This document shows positions 8,859 to 21,901 of a stretch of DNA of 64,000 bases, piece after piece. The notes below the pieces were generated by a model. That model ran no database searches. It was not told where the DNA came from and saw only the letters and a list, made by a program, of their open reading frames with translations. Positions within the stretch are counted from its first letter, which is position 1; each line of letters opens with the position of its first letter. The position numbers and the translations under genes were made by a program. The DNA is from Lineus longissimus (lineage: Eukaryota; Nemertea; Pilidiophora; Heteronemertea; Lineidae), in NCBI RefSeq assembly GCF_910592395.1, contig NC_088319.1:8990001-9054000 (forward strand), in the 5' to 3' direction.

Positions 8859-9807
8859 GTCTTTATAATAATTAAAACGGTTCTTTTCAGAACCAATCAA
8901 AAATATAGTAAAATGAGATAATTCTGTGCAATTAGTTTGCTTCGATGTTAAAAGAAGGGGCGAAAGTCTCCCTTGAAATAGTCCCTGATCGGCAGGACTA
9001 CAGTCACACTGTGGCTTTATTAAACCAGCCGTATCCGTATTTCAATTAAAATATTACACAAAAGTGCATGGGCTGTGAATAACAACGTCCTGCATCCACC
9101 ACTTCCTTGAGACTAATCCCCGACACGGCCGTTTCGGCGTGCTGTTCAAGAGACCGTTTTATTATGTATCTCTGAAATGCGAGGTCTGAGACAATTGTGC
9201 TTGGTGCGTGGTTGGACTGATCGTCTAGGCTTCTCGCAATTCAAATTTGGTGATCACAGCCATTCAAGTTCACGAGAACTTTCCATGCAATCTGGGGTTT
9301 TTATCGGGACAAAAAGATGCACCGACGCCAACAAATGCCCATTACTGAGGGGGGCGAAGAAGTTTGATACTGCGGCACCGGCTGTTGGGCCTGAGGGTAT
9401 GCACCAGTAATTGCGTTCGCATAATGCAGGCCTAAAAGTGGAGAAGGCTCACCTCTGCTCTTGACTTCGTTTTGTTCCCGCATCGCCGCCACCGTTGCTC
9501 GCCAAAGAAAACGAGGCTGGGCCTGTTGGTGACGTCATCACAGACGGACCAATGACGTCACTAAGTGAATATCATCGCAGTTGACCGCAAGTTGTCTCTT
9601 CGGGAAATAATCTTAGGCCTACGAACAAACCTTATATAGTCGGTCTACGAACAAACTTTTAATACTCGCCAAGGCAAATCATTCTTCAGTGTGCGACTAA
9701 ATTCTCTATTGGGCGGTGATGACGGTGGTGGTGGGGAGGGGGGCAGCTTATCAGTTTATACCTTTGAGGTATGAGGTTGGTTGGATTGGAGTCACTTTGG
9801 CATTAAC

Positions 9808-9927
9808 TACCCTGCGATGGCAGGGCTGCAAAAATGTCTATAGACTCATTAGAGTGTTCCTCTCTACAGAAATCTTTAGTAAAAGGCGAACAATTTATGC
9901 GTGGAATCGAAGACAAACCGGACTGAT
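9808..9927 (-). ncRNA. U5 snRNA gene, unit 4
   Basis: Matches unit 2. Confidence 0.88.
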
Positions 9928-10267
9928 GTTGTCCAACCCGAGTTGGCTAGAGCTTGCCAAGTTCTTCATTATGTGTTTGATTTTGGAAAATGGGATGCCG
10001 AGTAGTTCTTGAGTCTGTAGACAAAAGAAATGTATTGCAAAATATCTGTAATGATCTGATGAACATATCATTCAGCTCGTCGTCAGTTATCGCCTCATCC
10101 ATGTAGGACATTCCAATTGCGGATCATCGAGAAAAAGTGAAGGAAATACAAAAAATGACCACGCTTACGTTATCAAGCCTTGACTTTTGACCTTTGGTCA
10201 GTTCCAGCCGTCCCAACCGTGCAGTGATATTGGAAGAATTATGAGAAAAAAATAACGAAAAAAATGA

Positions 10268-10386
10268 AAGTTACAACACGTGGTATACCGAGGTGGTCAC
10301 CCATCCATGTACTAACCACGCTCGACGTTGCTGGGCTTCGGTGATCGGACGAGAACCGGTGTTTTCAACATGATATGGTCGTAGTC
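10268..10386 (-). rRNA. 5S rRNA gene, unit 4
   Basis: Same form as unit 2. Confidence 0.94.
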
Positions 10387-10537
10387 ATCAGAGGCCGACT
10401 TTTTGGGCTAGTTATAACAGTAGGCCAGCGACATAATTACAAACTGCATACATTTAATTTCTGTTGACATGTTATATTGTGACAGGTTGGTCTCTTTGGA
10501 AATATTTTGTGGTTCTGAAAAGAACCGTTTGGTGTAA

Positions 10538-10843
10538 CTAGCAATCACTGTCGTACTCATCGTCTTGAAGTAGAATCTCGTCGCCGAACAGCTCGCATCT
10601 CAACTCTGTCATCTTGTTTGCAGTGAGTTCGGCAAATTTGTAATAGGCGGCCCTGACACCCTCAAGGGTTACAAGCTGGAGTCGCCTGTTGTAGCGCATC
10701 GAGCGGTGACCCTCCTCGTTAGCATGGTTGTACCGGAGTGTTATGTCTTGAAGCTTTCTGTCTATCATCACGATCTGGTCGCATGCCTTATAAAACTTTT
10801 CTTCAAGTTGGTGGAGTTGCGCTGACTTGGTTGAGTTTTCCAT
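10538..10843 (-). CDS. Gene B, copy 4
   Basis: Majority 101-aa form; the alternative upstream ATG is at 10882. Confidence 0.82.
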   Translation of the reverse strand: MENSTKSAQLHQLEEKFYKACDQIVMIDRKLQDITLRYNHANEEGHRSMRYNRRLQLVTLEGVRAAYYKFAELTANKMTELRCELFGDEILLQDDEYDSDC

Positions 10844-11241
10844 GTTTTCTTTGGTGTCGGTTTGATATGTTCCGATGTTCACAGGTTGAATAGTGAATTG
10901 GGACGGGTTATCTCGTCCAATTTATACTTGTGCGGTCGCGTGTCACCCGGCAACGTAATTGCCATGTCAACTCGAGTTGACATTTAATACTCATTCAGCT
11001 GAACTTGATTGATACATCTCACCCGCCAAGCAATAATATCGCCTTGATTGTAATCAAATAATTGTGTAGGCCTGGGCTCAATGTATCTGAGGAGTGAGTT
11101 AAAATCACCAATATGGCAATTAATAGGCCTAATTGGCACTTTTTCTCACCGAGTGATTGTGAGTAGAGTATAAAATCCAAATCAACTCACTATATCACCA
11201 TTAATTCATCGACCATCGGATCAACTTGAAAATTACCAACC

Positions 11242-11526
11242 ATGAAAACCACGATTGACCAGAGATTGCGAGCGGTCGAGAGAAAGTTTAAAACATCGGT
11301 GCGACAAGTCGGCGTCCTCGATAAACAGATTGACAGACTCCAAGCCCGCTACAAGAGAGCCTACAACAGCAAGACCAAGGCCGTGTTCAACAGCTTTCGT
11401 CTTCAACTTTCAACTCTAGAAGGTGTGCGTCAAGTGTTTTACCTCTATGCATGCGAAAGAGCCGCCGAGAAGAGTCGACTAGAAAAAGAAATGCAAGAGG
11501 AGCTTAGGAGCAAAACAGTAGAATGA
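11242..11526 (+). CDS. Gene A, copy 5
   Basis: Protein identical to copy 1. Confidence 0.82.
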   Translation: MKTTIDQRLRAVERKFKTSVRQVGVLDKQIDRLQARYKRAYNSKTKAVFNSFRLQLSTLEGVRQVFYLYACERAAEKSRLEKEMQEELRSKTVE

Positions 11527-12475
11527 GTCTTTATAATAATTAAAACGGTTCTTTTCAGAACCAATCAAAAATATAGTAAAATGAGATAATTCTGTGCAAT
11601 TAGTTTGCTTCGATGTTAAAAGAAGGGGCGAAAGTCTCCCTTGAAATAGTCCCTGATCGGCAGGACTACAGTCACACTGTGGCTTTATTAAACCAGCCGT
11701 ATCCGTATTTCAATTAAAATATTACACAAAAGTGCATGGGCTGTGAATAACAACGTCCTGCATCCACCACTTCCTTGAGACTAATCCCCGACACGGCCGT
11801 TTCGGCGTGCTGTTCAAGAGACCGTTTTATTATGTATCTCTGAAATGCGAGGTCTGAGACAATTGTGCTTGGTGCGTGGTTGGACTGATCGTCTAGGCTT
11901 CTCGCAATTCAAATTTGGTGATCACAGCCATTCAAGTTCACGAGAACTTTCCATGCAATCTGGGGTTTTTATCGGGACAAAAAGATGCACCGACGCCAAC
12001 AAATGCCCATTACTGAGGGGGGCGAAGAAGTTTGATACTGCGGCACCGGCTGTTGGGCCTGAGGGTATGTACCAGTAATTGCATTCGCATAATGCAGGCC
12101 TAAAAGTGAAGAAGGCTCACCTCTGCTCTTGACTTCGTTTTGTTCCCGCATCGCCGCCACCGTTGCTCGCCAAAGAAAACGAGGCTGGGCCTGTTGGTGA
12201 CGTCATCACAGACGGACCAATGACGTCACTAAGTGAATATCATCGCAGTTGACCGCAAGTTGTCTCTTCGGGAAATAATCTTAGGCCTACGAACAAACCT
12301 TATATAGTCGGTCTACGAACAAACTTTTAATACTCGCCAAGGCAAATCATTCTTCAGTGTGCGACTAAATTCTCTATTGGGCGGTGATGACGGTGGTGGT
12401 GGGGAGGGGGGCAGCTTATCAGTTTATACCTTTGAGGTATGAGGTTGGTTGGATTGGAGTCACTTTGGCATTAAC

Positions 12476-12595
12476 TACCCTGCGATGGCAGGGCTGCAAA
12501 AATGTCTATAGACTCATTAGAGTGTTCCTCTCTACAGAAATCTTTAGTAAAAGGCGAACAATTTATGCGTGGAATCGAAGACAAACCGGACTGAT
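12476..12595 (-). ncRNA. U5 snRNA gene, unit 5
   Basis: Matches unit 2. Confidence 0.88.
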
Positions 12596-12935
12596 GTTGT
12601 CCAACCCGAGTTGGCTAGAGCTTGCCAAGTTCTTCATTATGTGTTTGATTTTGGAAAATGGGATGCCGAGTAGTTCTTGAGTCTGTAGACAAAAGAAATG
12701 TATTGCAAAATATCTGTAATGATCTGATGAACATATCATTCAGCTCGTCGTCAGTTATCGCCTCATCCATGTAGGACATTCCAATTGCGGATCATCGAGA
12801 AAAAGTGAAGGAAATACAAAAAATGACCACGCTTACGTTATCAAGCCTTGACTTTTGACCTTTGGTCAGTTCCAGCCGTCCCAACCGTGCAGTGATATTG
12901 GAAGAATTATGAGAAAAAAATAACGAAAAAAATGA

Positions 12936-13054
12936 AAGTTACAACACGTGGTATACCGAGGTGGTCACCCATCCATGTACTAACCACGCTCGACGTTGCT
13001 GGGCTTCGGTGATCGGACGAGAACCGGTGTTTTCAACATGATATGGTCGTAGTC
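12936..13054 (-). rRNA. 5S rRNA gene, unit 5
   Basis: Same form as unit 2. Confidence 0.94.
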
Positions 13055-13205
13055 ATCAGAGGCCGACTTTTTGGGCTAGTTATAACAGTAGGCCAGCGAC
13101 ATAATTACAAACTGCATACATTTAATTTCTGTTGACATGTTATATTGTGACAGGTTGGTCTCTTTGGAAATATTTTGTGGTTCTGAAAAGAACCGTTTGG
13201 TGTAA

Positions 13206-13511
13206 CTAGCAATCACTGTCGTACTCATCGTCTTGAAGTAGAATCTCGTCGCCGAACAGCTCGCATCTCAACTCTGTCATCTTGTTTGCAGTGAGTTCGG
13301 CAAATTTGTAATAGGCGGCCCTGACACCCTCAAGGGTTACAAGCTGGAGTCGCCTGTTGTAGCGCATCGAGCGGTGACCCTCCTCGTTAGCATGGTTGTA
13401 CCGGAGTGTTATGTCTTGAAGCTTTCTGTCTATCATCACGATCTGGTCGCATGCCTTATAAAACTTTTCTTCAAGTTGGTGGAGTTGCGCTGACTTGGTT
13501 GAGTTTTCCAT
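13206..13511 (-). CDS. Gene B, copy 5
   Basis: Majority 101-aa form; the alternative upstream ATG is at 13550. Confidence 0.82.
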   Translation of the reverse strand: MENSTKSAQLHQLEEKFYKACDQIVMIDRKLQDITLRYNHANEEGHRSMRYNRRLQLVTLEGVRAAYYKFAELTANKMTELRCELFGDEILLQDDEYDSDC

Positions 13512-13909
13512 GTTTTCTTTGGTGTCGGTTTGATATGTTCCGATGTTCACAGGTTGAATAGTGAATTGGGACGGGTTATCTCGTCCAATTTATACTTGTG
13601 CGGTCGCGTGTCACCCGGCAACGTAATTGCCATGTCAACTCGAGTTGACATTTAATACTCATTCAGCTGAACTTGATTGATACATCTCACCCGCCAAGCA
13701 ATAATATCGCCTTGATTGTAATCAAATAATTGTGTAGGCCTGGGCTCAATGTATCTGAGGAGTGAGTTAAAATCACCAATATGGCAATTAATAGGCCTAA
13801 TTGGCACTTTTTCTCACCGAGTGATTGTGAGTAGAGTATAAAATCCAAATCAACTCACTATATCACCATTAATTCATCGACCATCGGATCAACTTGAAAA
13901 TTACCAACC

Positions 13910-14194
13910 ATGAAAACCACGATTGACCAGAGATTGCGAGCGGTCGAGAGAAAGTTTAAAACATCGGTGCGACAAGTCGGCGTCCTCGATAAACAGATTG
14001 ACAGACTCCAAGCCCGCTACAAGAGAGCCTACAACAGCAAGACCAAGGCCGTGTTCAACAGCTTTCGTCTTCAACTTTCAACTCTAGAAGGTGTGCGTCA
14101 AGTGTTTTACCTCTATGCATGCGAAAGAGCCGCCGAGAAGAGTCGACTAGAAAAAGAAATGCAAGAGGAGCTTAGGAGCAAAACAGTAGAATGA
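13910..14194 (+). CDS. Gene A, copy 6
   Basis: Protein identical to copy 1. Confidence 0.82.
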   Translation: MKTTIDQRLRAVERKFKTSVRQVGVLDKQIDRLQARYKRAYNSKTKAVFNSFRLQLSTLEGVRQVFYLYACERAAEKSRLEKEMQEELRSKTVE

Positions 14195-15142
14195 GTCTTT
14201 ATAATAATTAAAACGGTTCTTTTCAGAACCAATCAAAATATAGTAAAATGAGATAATTCTGTGCAATTAGTTTGCTTCGATGTTAAAAGAAGGGGCGAAA
14301 GTCTCCCTTGAAATAGTCCCTGATCGGCAGGACTACAGTCACACTGTGGCTTTATTAAACCAGCCGTATCCGTATTTCAATTAAAATATTACACAAAAGT
14401 GCATGGGCTGTGAATAACAACGTCCTGCATCCACCACTTCCTTGAGACTAATCCCCGACACGGCCGTTTCGGCGTGCTGTTCAAGAGACCGTTTTATTAT
14501 GTATCTCTGAAATGCGAGGTCTGAGACAATTGTGCTTGGTGCGTGGTTGGACTGATCGTCTAGGCTTCTCGCAATTCAAATTTGGTGATCACAGCCATTC
14601 AAGTTCACGAGAACTTTCCATGCAATCTGGGGTTTTTATCGGGACAAAAAGATGCACCGACGCCAACAAATGCCCATTACTGAAGGGGGCGAAGAAGTTT
14701 GATACTGCGGCACCGGCTGTTGGGCCTGAGGGTATGTACCAGTAATTGCGTTCGCATAATGCAGGCCTAAAAGTGGAGAAGGCTCACCTCTGCTCTTGAC
14801 TTCGTTTTGTTCCCGCATCGCCGCCACCGTTGCTCGCCAAAGAAAACGAGGCTGGGCCTGTTGGTGACGTCATCACAGACGGACCAATGACGTCACTAAG
14901 TGAATATCATCGCAGTTGACCGCAAGTTGTCTCTTCGGGAAATAATCTTAGGCCTACGAACAAACCTTATATAGTCGGTCTACGAACAAACTTTTAATAC
15001 TCGCCAAGGCAAATCATTCTTCAGTGTGCGACTAAATTCTCTATTGGGCGGTGATGACGGTGGTGGTGGGGAGGGGGGCAGCTTATCAGTTTATACCTTT
15101 GAGGTATGAGGTTGGTTGGATTGGAGTCACTTTGGCATTAAC

Positions 15143-15262
15143 TACCCTGCGATGGCAGGGCTGCAAAAATGTCTATAGACTCATTAGAGTGTTCCTCTCT
15201 ACAGAAATCTTTAGTAAAAGGCGAACAATTTATGCGTGGAATCGAAGACAAACCGGACTGAT
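15143..15262 (-). ncRNA. U5 snRNA gene, unit 6
   Basis: Matches unit 2. Confidence 0.88.
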
Positions 15263-15602
15263 GTTGTCCAACCCGAGTTGGCTAGAGCTTGCCAAGTTCT
15301 TCATTATGTGTTTGATTTTGGAAAATGGGATGCCGAGTAGTTCTTGAGTCTGTAGACAAAAGAAATGTATTGCAAAATATCTGTAATGATCTGATGAACA
15401 TATCATTCAGCTCGTCGTCAGTTATCGCCTCATCCATGTAGGACATTCCAATTGCGGATCATCGAGAAAAAGTGAAGGAAATACAAAAAATGACCACGCT
15501 TACGTTATCAAGCCTTGACTTTTGACCTTTGGTCAGTTCCAGCCGTCCCAACCGTGCAGTGATATTGGAAGAATTATGAGAAAAAAATAACGAAAAAAAT
15601 GA

Positions 15603-15721
15603 AAGTTACAACACGTGGTATACCGAGGTGGTCACCCATCCATGTACTAACCACGCTCGACGTTGCTGGGCTTCGGTGATCGGACGAGAACCGGTGTTTT
15701 CAACATGATATGGTCGTAGTC
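15603..15721 (-). rRNA. 5S rRNA gene, unit 6
   Basis: Same form as unit 2. Confidence 0.94.
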
Positions 15722-15872
15722 ATCAGAGGCCGACTTTTTGGGCTAGTTATAACAGTAGGCCAGCGACATAATTACAAACTGCATACATTTAATTTCTGTT
15801 GACATGTTATATTGTGACAGGTTGGTCTCTTTGGAAATATTTTGTGGTTCTGAAAAGAACCGTTTGGTGTAA

Positions 15873-16178
15873 CTAGCAATCACTGTCGTACTCATCGTCT
15901 TGAAGTAGAATCTCGTCGCCGAACAGCTCGCATCTCAACTCTGTCATCTTGTTTGCAGTGAGTTCGGCAAATTTGTAATAGGCGGCCCTGACACCCTCAA
16001 GGGTTACAAGCTGGAGTCGCCTGTTGTAGCGCATCGAGCGGTGACCCTCCTCGTTAGCATGGTTGTACCGGAGTGTTATGTCTTGAAGCTTTCTGTCTAT
16101 CATCACGATCTGGTCGCATGCCTTATAAAACTTTTCTTCAAGTTGGTGGAGTTGCGCTGACTTGGTTGAGTTTTCCAT
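15873..16178 (-). CDS. Gene B, copy 6
   Basis: Majority 101-aa form; the alternative upstream ATG is at 16217. Confidence 0.82.
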   Translation of the reverse strand: MENSTKSAQLHQLEEKFYKACDQIVMIDRKLQDITLRYNHANEEGHRSMRYNRRLQLVTLEGVRAAYYKFAELTANKMTELRCELFGDEILLQDDEYDSDC

Positions 16179-16576
16179 GTTTTCTTTGGTGTCGGTTTGA
16201 TATGTTCCGATGTTCACAGGTTGAATAGTGAATTGGGACGGGTTATCTCGTCCAATTTATACTTGTGCGGTCGCGTGTCACCCGGCAACGTAATTGCCAT
16301 GTCAACTCGAGTTGACATTTAATACTCATTCAGCTGAACTTGATTGATACATCTCACCCGCCAAGCAATAATATCGCCTTGATTGTAATCAAATAATTGT
16401 GTAGGCCTGGGCTCAATGTATCTGAGGAGTGAGTTAAAATCACCAATATGGCAATTAATAGGCCTAATTGGCACTTTTTCTCACCGAGTGATTGTGAGTA
16501 GAGTATAAAATCCAAATCAACTCACTATATCACCATTAATTCATCGACCATCGGATCAACTTGAAAATTACCAACC

Positions 16577-16861
16577 ATGAAAACCACGATTGACCAGAGA
16601 TTGCGAGCGGTCGAGAGAAAGTTTAAAACATCGGTGCGACAAGTCGGCGTCCTCGATAAACAGATTGACAGACTCCAAGCCCGCTACAAGAGAGCCTACA
16701 ACAGCAAGACCAAGGCCGTGTTCAACAGCTTTCGTCTTCAACTTTCAACTCTAGAAGGTGTGCGTCAAGTGTTTTACCTCTATGCATGCGAAAGAGCCGC
16801 CGAGAAGAGTCGACTAGAAAAAGAAATGCAAGAGGAGCTTAGGAGCAAAACAGTAGAATGA
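16577..16861 (+). CDS. Gene A, copy 7
   Basis: Protein identical to copy 1. Confidence 0.82.
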   Translation: MKTTIDQRLRAVERKFKTSVRQVGVLDKQIDRLQARYKRAYNSKTKAVFNSFRLQLSTLEGVRQVFYLYACERAAEKSRLEKEMQEELRSKTVE

Positions 16862-17809
16862 GTCTTTATAATAATTAAAACGGTTCTTTTCAGAACCAAT
16901 CAAAATATAGTAAAATGAGATAATTCTGTGCAATTAGTTTGCTTCGATGTTAAAAGAAGGGGCGAAAGTCTCCCTTGAAATAGTCCCTGATCGGCAGGAC
17001 TACAGTCACACTGTGGCTTTATTAAACCAGCCGTATCCGTATTTCAATTAAAATATTACACAAAAGTGCATGGGCTGTGAATAACAACGTCCTGCATCCA
17101 CCACTTCCTTGAGACTAATCCCCGACACGGCCGTTTCGGCGTGCTGTTCAAGAGACCGTTTTATTATGTATCTCTGAAATGCGAGGTCTGAGACAATTGT
17201 GCTTGGTGCGTGGTTGGACTGATCGTCTAGGCTTCTCGCAATTCAAATTTGGTGATCACAGCCATTCAAGTTCACGAGAACTTTCCATGCAATCTGGGGT
17301 TTTTATCGGGACAAAAAGATGCACCGACGCCAACAAATACCCATTACTGAAGGGGGCGAAGAAGTTTGATACTGCGGCACCGGCTGTTGGGCCTGAGGGT
17401 ATGTACCAGTAATTGCGTTCGCATAATGCAGGCCTAAAAGTGGAGAAGGCTCACCTCTGCTCTTGACTTCGTTTTGTTCCCGCATCGCCGCCACCGTTGC
17501 TCGCCAAAGAAAACGAGGCTGGGCCTGTTGGTGACGTCATCACAGACGGACCAATGACGTCACTAAGTGAATATCATCGCAGTTGACCGCAAGTTGTCTC
17601 TTCGGGAAATAATCTTAGGCCTACGAACAAACCTTATATAGTCGGTCTACGAACAAACTTTTAATACTCGCCAAGGCAAATCATTCTTCAGTGTGCGACT
17701 AAATTCTCTATTGGGCGGTGATGACGGTGGTGGTGGGGAGGGGGGCAGCTTATCAGTTTATACCTTTGAGGTATGAGGTTGGTTGGATTGGAGTCACTTT
17801 GGCATTAAC

Positions 17810-17929
17810 TACCCTGCGATGGCAGGGCTGCAAAAATGTCTATAGACTCATTAGAGTGTTCCTCTCTACAGAAATCTTTAGTAAAAGGCGAACAATTTAT
17901 GCGTGGAATCGAAGACAAACCGGACTGAT
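17810..17929 (-). ncRNA. U5 snRNA gene, unit 7
   Basis: Matches unit 2. Confidence 0.88.
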
Positions 17930-18268
17930 GTTGTCCAACCCGAGTTGGCTAGAGCTTGCCAAGTTCTTCATTATGTGTTTGATTTTGGAAAATGGGATGC
18001 CGAGTAGTTCTTGAGTCTGTAGACAAAAGAAATGTATTGCAAAATATCTGTAATGATCTGATGAACATATCATTCAGCTCGTCGTCAGTTATCGCCTCAT
18101 CCATGTAGGACATTCCAATGCGGATCATCGAGAAAAAGTGAAGGAAATACAAAAAATGACCACGCTTACGTTATCAAGCCTTGACTTTTGACCTTTGGTC
18201 AGTTCCAGCCGTCCCAACCGTGCAGTGATATTGGAAGAATTATGAGAAAAAAATAACGAAAAAAATGA

Positions 18269-18387
18269 AAGTTACAACACGTGGTATACCGAGGTGGTCA
18301 CCCATCCATGTACTAACCACGCTCGACGTTGCTGGGCTTCGGTGATCGGACGAGAACCGGTGTTTTCAACATGATATGGTCGTAGTC
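18269..18387 (-). rRNA. 5S rRNA gene, unit 7
   Basis: Same form as unit 2. Confidence 0.94.
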
Positions 18388-18538
18388 ATCAGAGGCCGAC
18401 TTTTTGGGCTAGTTATAACAGTAGGCCAGCGACATAATTACAAACTGCATACATTTAATTTCTGTTGACATGTTATATTGTGACAGGTTGGTCTCTTTGG
18501 AAATATTTTGTGGTTCTGAAAAGAACCGTTTGGTGTAA

Positions 18539-18844
18539 CTAGCAATCACTGTCGTACTCATCGTCTTGAAGTAGAATCTCGTCGCCGAACAGCTCGCATC
18601 TCAACTCTGTCATCTTGTTTGCAGTGAGTTTGGCAAATTTGTAATAGGCGGCCCTGACACCCTCAAGGGTTACAAGCTGGAGTCGCCTGTTGTAGCGCAT
18701 CGAGCGGTGACCCTCCTCGTTAGCATGGTTGTACCGGAGTGTTATGTCTTGAAGCTTTCTGTCTATCATCACGATCTGGTCGCATGCCTTATAAAACTTT
18801 TCTTCAAGTTGGTGGAGTTGCGCTGACTTGGTTGAGTTTTCCAT
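18539..18844 (-). CDS. Gene B, copy 7
   Basis: 101 aa; Glu72 is changed to Lys, a change shared with copy 8. Confidence 0.82.
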   Translation of the reverse strand: MENSTKSAQLHQLEEKFYKACDQIVMIDRKLQDITLRYNHANEEGHRSMRYNRRLQLVTLEGVRAAYYKFAKLTANKMTELRCELFGDEILLQDDEYDSDC

Positions 18845-19242
18845 GTTTTCTTTGGTGTCGGTTTGATATGTTCCGATGTTCACAGGTTGAATAGTGAATT
18901 GGGACGGGTTATCTCGTCCAATTTATACTTGTGCGGTCGCGTGTCACCCGGCAACGTAATTGCCATGTCAACTCGAGTTGACATTTAATACTCATTCAGC
19001 TGAACTTGATTGATACATCTCACCCGCCAAGCAATAATATCGCCTTGATTGTAATCAAATAATTGTGTAGGCCTGGGCTCAATGTATCTGAGGAGTGAGT
19101 TAAAATCACCAATATGGCAATTAATAGGCCTAATTGGCACTTTTTCTCACCGAGTGATTGTGAGTAGAGTATAAAATCCAAATCAACTCACTATATCACC
19201 ATTAATTCATCGACCATCGGATCAACTTGAAAATTACCAACC

Positions 19243-19527
19243 ATGAAAACCACGATTGACCAGAGATTGCGAGCGGTCGAGAGAAAGTTTAAAACATCGG
19301 TGCGACAAGTCGGCGTCCTCGATAAACGGATTGACAGACTCCAAGCCCGCTACAAGAGAGCCTACAACAGCAAGACCAAGGCCGTGTTCAACAGCTTTCG
19401 TCTTCAACTTTCAACTCTAGAAGGTGTGCGTCAAGTGTTTTACCTCTATGCATGCGAAAGAGCCGCCGAGAAGAGTCGACTAGAAAAAGAAATGCAAGAG
19501 GAGCTTAGGAGCAAAACAGTAGAATGA
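19243..19527 (+). CDS. Gene A, copy 8
   Basis: One change from copy 1: Gln29 to Arg in the N-terminal helix. Confidence 0.82.
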   Translation: MKTTIDQRLRAVERKFKTSVRQVGVLDKRIDRLQARYKRAYNSKTKAVFNSFRLQLSTLEGVRQVFYLYACERAAEKSRLEKEMQEELRSKTVE

Positions 19528-20476
19528 GTCTTTATAATAATTAAAACGGTTCTTTTCAGAACCAATCAAAAATATAGTAAAATGAGATAATTCTGTGCAA
19601 TTAGTTTGCTTCGATGTTAAAAGAAGGGGCGAAAGTCTCCCTTGAAATAGTCCCTGATCGGCAGGACTACAGTCACACTGTGGCTTTATTAAACCAGCCG
19701 TATCCGTATTTCAATTAAAATATTACACAAAAGTGCATGGGCTGTGAATAACAACGTCCTGCATCCACCACTTCCTTGAGACTAATCCCCGACACGGCCG
19801 TTTCGGCGTGCTGTTCAAGAGACCGTTTTATTATGTATCTCTGAAATGCGAGGTCTGAGACAATTGTGCTTGGTGCGTGGTTGGACTGATCGTCTAGGCT
19901 TCTCGCAATTCAAATTTGGTGATCACAGCCATTCAAGTTCACGAGAACTTTCCATGCAATCTGGGGTTTTTATCGGGACAAAAAGATGCACCGACGCCAA
20001 CAAATGCCCTTTACTGAAGGGGGCGAAGAAGTTTGATACTGCGGCACCGGCTGTTGGGCCTGAGGGTATGTACCAGTAATTGCATTCGCATAATGCAGGC
20101 CTAAAAGTGGAGAAGGCTCACCTCTGCTCTTGACTTCGTTTTGTTCCCGCATCGCCGCCACCGTTGCTCGCCAAAGAAAACGAGGCTGGGCCTGTTGGTG
20201 ACGTCATCACAGACGGACCAATGACGTCACTAAGTGAATATCATCGCAGTTGACCGCAAGTTGTCTCTTCGGGAAATAATCTTAGGCCTACGAACAAACC
20301 TTATATAGTCGGTCTACGAACAAACTTTTAATACTCGCCAAGGCAAATCATTCTTCAGTGTGCGACTAAATTCTCTATTGGGCGGTGATGACGGTGGTGG
20401 TGGGGAGGGGGGCAGCTTATCAGTTTATACCTTTGAGGTATGAGGTTGGTTGGATTGGAGTCACTTTGGCATTAAC

Positions 20477-20596
20477 TACCCTGCGATGGCAGGGCTGCAA
20501 AAATGTCTATAGACTCATTAGAGTGTTCCTCTCTACAGAAATCTTTAGTAAAAGGCGAACAATTTATGCGTGGAATCGAAGACAAACCGGACTGAT
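20477..20596 (-). ncRNA. U5 snRNA gene, unit 8
   Basis: Matches unit 2; last complete U5 of the array. Confidence 0.88.
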
Positions 20597-20935
20597 GTTG
20601 TCCAACCCGAGTTGGCTAGAGCTTGCCAAGTTCTTCATTATGTGTTTGATTTTGGAAAATGGGATGCCGAGTAGTTCTTGAGTCTGTAGACAAAAGAAAT
20701 GTATTGCAAAATATCTGTAATGATCTGATGAACATATCATTCAGCTCGTCGTCAGTTATCGCCTCATCCATGTAGGACATTCCAATGCGGATCATCGAGA
20801 AAAAGTGAAGGAAATACAAAAAATGACCACGCTTACGTTTTCAAGCCTTGACTTTTGACCTTTGGTCAGTTCCAGCCGTCCCAACCGTGCAGTGATATTG
20901 GAAGAATTATGAGAAAAAAATAACGAAAAAAATGA

Positions 20936-21054
20936 AAGTTACAACACGTGGTATACCGAGGTGGTCACCCATCCATGTACTAACCACGCTCGACGTTGCT
21001 GGGCTTCGGTGATCGGACGAGAACCGGTGTTTTCAACATGATATGGTCGTAGTC
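20936..21054 (-). rRNA. 5S rRNA gene, unit 8
   Basis: Same form as unit 2; last 5S gene of the array. Confidence 0.94.
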
Positions 21055-21205
21055 ATCAGAGGCCGACTTTTTGGGCTAGTTATAACAGTAGGCCAGCGAC
21101 ATAATTACAAACTGCATACATTTAATTTCTGTTGACATGTTATATTGTGACAGGTTGGTCTCTTTGGAAATATTTTGTGGTTCTGAAAAGAACCGTTTGG
21201 TGTAA

Positions 21206-21511
21206 CTAGCAATCACTGTCGTACTCATCGTCTTGAAGTAGAATCTCGTCGCCGAACAGCTCGCATCTCAACTCTGTCATCTTGTTTGCAGTGAGTTTGG
21301 CAAATTTGTAATAGGCGGCCCTGACACCCTCAAGGGTTACAAGCTGGAGTCGCCTGTTGTAGCGCATCGAGCGGTGACCCTCCTCGTTAGCATGGTTGTA
21401 CCGGAGTGTTATGTCTTGAAGCTTTCTGTCTATCATCACGATCTGGTCGCATGCCTTATAAAACCTTTCTTCAAGTTGGTGGAGTTGCGCTGACTTGGTT
21501 GAGTTTTCCAT
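21206..21511 (-). CDS. Gene B, copy 8
   Basis: 101 aa with Lys16 to Arg and Glu72 to Lys. Last B gene of the array. Confidence 0.82.
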   Translation of the reverse strand: MENSTKSAQLHQLEERFYKACDQIVMIDRKLQDITLRYNHANEEGHRSMRYNRRLQLVTLEGVRAAYYKFAKLTANKMTELRCELFGDEILLQDDEYDSDC

Positions 21512-21624
21512 GTTTTCTTTGGTGTCGGTTTGATATGTTCCGATGTTCACAGGTGAATAGTGAACTGGGACGGGTTATCTCGTCCAATTTATACTTGTGC
21601 GGTCGCGTGTCACCCGGCAACGTA

Positions 21625-21656
21625 ATTGCCATGTCAACTCGAGTTGACATGGCAAT
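21625..21656. promoter_or_regulatory. Extended 32-bp perfect palindrome in the last promoter
   Basis: The 20-bp palindrome (21631-21650) is here flanked by ATTGCC on the left and GGCAAT on the right, making 32 bp of perfect dyad symmetry. Other units read ACTCATTCAG or similar on the right. Confidence 0.6.
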
Positions 21657-21901
21657 CAGCCGAAATTGATTGATACATCTCACCCGCCAAGCAATAATAT
21701 TGCCTTTATTGTAATCAAATAATTGTGTAGGCCTGGGCTCAATGTATCTGAGGAATGAGTTAAAATCACCAATATGGCAATTAATAGGCCTAATTGGCAC
21801 TTTTTCTCACCGAGTGATTGTGAGTAGAGTATAAAATCCAAATCAACTCACTTATCACCATTAATTCATCGACCATCGGGTCAACTTGAAAATTACCAAC
21901 C